Shown one piece after another: positions 5,909 to 6,553 of a stretch of 6,553 nucleotides of DNA. Below the pieces are notes generated by a model that ran no database searches, was not told the DNA's origin, and saw only the letters and a program-made list of their open reading frames with translations. Every line of letters begins with the position of its first letter. The stretch's first letter is position 1. The stretch is from contig CAMLSI010000311.1 in the NCBI GenBank assembly GCA_946482585.1, positions 1 through 6,553 of the forward strand, written 5' to 3'. Position numbers and translations under genes: made by a program. The DNA comes from an uncultured Lysobacteraceae bacterium (GTDB taxonomy: Bacteria > Pseudomonadota > Gammaproteobacteria > Xanthomonadales > Rhodanobacteraceae).

Positions 5909-6553
5909 ATGCCGAAGCTCCCCACCCCCACGAAACCCGCCGCCCCGCGCCGCCGCGGACGCCCGGCCGGCAGCACCGGCCCCGGGCGCGACGCCGACGC
6001 GCGCGCGCACCTGCTCGAGGTCGCGCTGAAACTGTTCGCCGAGCACGGCATCGCCGCGACGCCGCTGTCGCAGATCGCGCGCAAGGCGCGCGTGACACCG
6101 GCGCTGCTGCACTACTACTTCGGCAGCAAAGACAAGCTGGTCGACGCGCTCGTCGACGAAAAACTGCAGCCCTTGTCCGCGTCGCTGGGGCAGCGCCTCG
6201 CCGCCGCCGGCGGCGATCTGCGCGCCGGGCTCGAGGCCTTCGTCGGCGCGATCCTCGAACTGCTCTCGGCCAACCCCTGGTTTCCGCAGCTGTGGCTGCG
6301 GGAAGTGCTCAACGAAGGCGGCCAGTTGCGCAAGCGCCTGATCGAGCGCGTCGCGCCGCTCGTGGCGCATCGCGTACGCGATCTCGTCGCACACGCGCAG
6401 GCCGAGGGCCGCCTCAACCGCGATATCGAGCCGCGGCTGCTCATGGTCTCGCTGATCGGGCTCACCGTGTTTCCGCTCGCCGCGCAACCTATCTGGCGCT
6501 CGATCTATGCCGCCGACGACATCACGCCCGAGGTGCTGCGCCGCCACGTGCTC
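5909..6553 (+). CDS. TetR/AcrR family transcriptional regulator, 3' end beyond window
   Basis: First 215 residues of a TetR-type repressor; the frame is open at the right edge. The DNA-binding domain covers about residues 30-78: HLLEVALKLFAEHGIAATPLSQIARKARVTPALLHYYFGSKDKLVDAL in sequence, with the recognition helix ending in LLHYYFGSKDKL (66-77), the TetR hallmark. The remainder is a helical ligand-binding domain with ANPWFPQLWLREVLNEGG (121-138) and a hydrophobic LLMVSLIGLTVFPLA (177-191), a layout seen in CerR/YbiH-like or AcrR-like regulators. The 28-residue N-terminal tail is Pro- and Arg-rich and includes RRRGRPAGS (14-22), similar to an AT-hook core. The ATG is the only sensible start and has no ribosome binding site. 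Divergent from the hydrolase gene, with a shared AT-rich operator-like site. The ligand cannot be predicted. At 215 residues it is probably missing only the last few residues. Confidence 0.92.
   Translation, partial: MPKLPTPTKPAAPRRRGRPAGSTGPGRDADARAHLLEVALKLFAEHGIAATPLSQIARKARVTPALLHYYFGSKDKLVDALVDEKLQPLSASLGQRLAAAGGDLRAGLEAFVGAILELLSANPWFPQLWLREVLNEGGQLRKRLIERVAPLVAHRVRDLVAHAQAEGRLNRDIEPRLLMVSLIGLTVFPLAAQPIWRSIYAADDITPEVLRRHVL

Noticed and set aside
5891..6547. Minus-strand open frame (218 codons) over the TetR gene
   Set aside because: The plus strand encodes a clear TetR helix-turn-helix running to the window edge; the minus frame has no recognisable motif.

Overview
The window is very GC-rich with strong G/C preference at third codon positions. 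The gene families fit an environmental proteobacterium: a delta-60 repeat exported protein, a bacterial Ro60 (TROVE) protein, a membrane diguanylate cyclase, an alpha/beta hydrolase and a TetR regulator. A gammaproteobacterium is my best guess, but nothing here fixes the taxon. I see no rRNA or tRNA gene, CRISPR array, transposase or plasmid/phage hallmark. Genes are tightly packed chromosomal type.

Layout, left to right. Positions 1-135 hold no supportable gene, only a perfect TATAAT hexamer reading leftward and a short hairpin. Positions 136-1500 (minus) encode an exported delta-60 repeat protein with a signal peptide and a C-terminal membrane-anchoring/sorting tail. A 308-bp divergent spacer (1501-1808) follows. 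It contains a near-consensus sigma-54 (-24/-12) promoter placed correctly for the next gene, plus upstream repeats that could be activator sites. Positions 1809-3350 (plus) encode a complete Ro60/Rsr-type TROVE-vWA protein. After a GC-rich hairpin, 3403-3900 (plus) encodes a likely SMI1/KNR4 (SUKH) superfamily protein. Convergent to these, on the minus strand, lie a membrane GGDEF diguanylate cyclase (3943-5043) and, 56 bp upstream of it, an alpha/beta hydrolase (5100-5801). Divergent from the hydrolase, a TetR regulator starts at 5909 and runs off the right edge.

How the parts may work together. The Ro60 gene with a sigma-54 promoter recalls the Salmonella rsr-yrl-rtcBA operon, which is switched on by the sigma-54 activator RtcR during RNA damage. 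Here the rtcA/rtcB ligase and cyclase genes are absent from the immediate neighbourhood and a SUKH-family gene takes the downstream position. This is the most interesting part of the window. The TetR gene and the divergent hydrolase share an isolated AT-rich island with a 21-bp near-palindrome, the usual arrangement for a TetR regulator controlling itself and its neighbour. The cyclase probably lies in the same transcription unit as the hydrolase, but no functional tie between them is evident.
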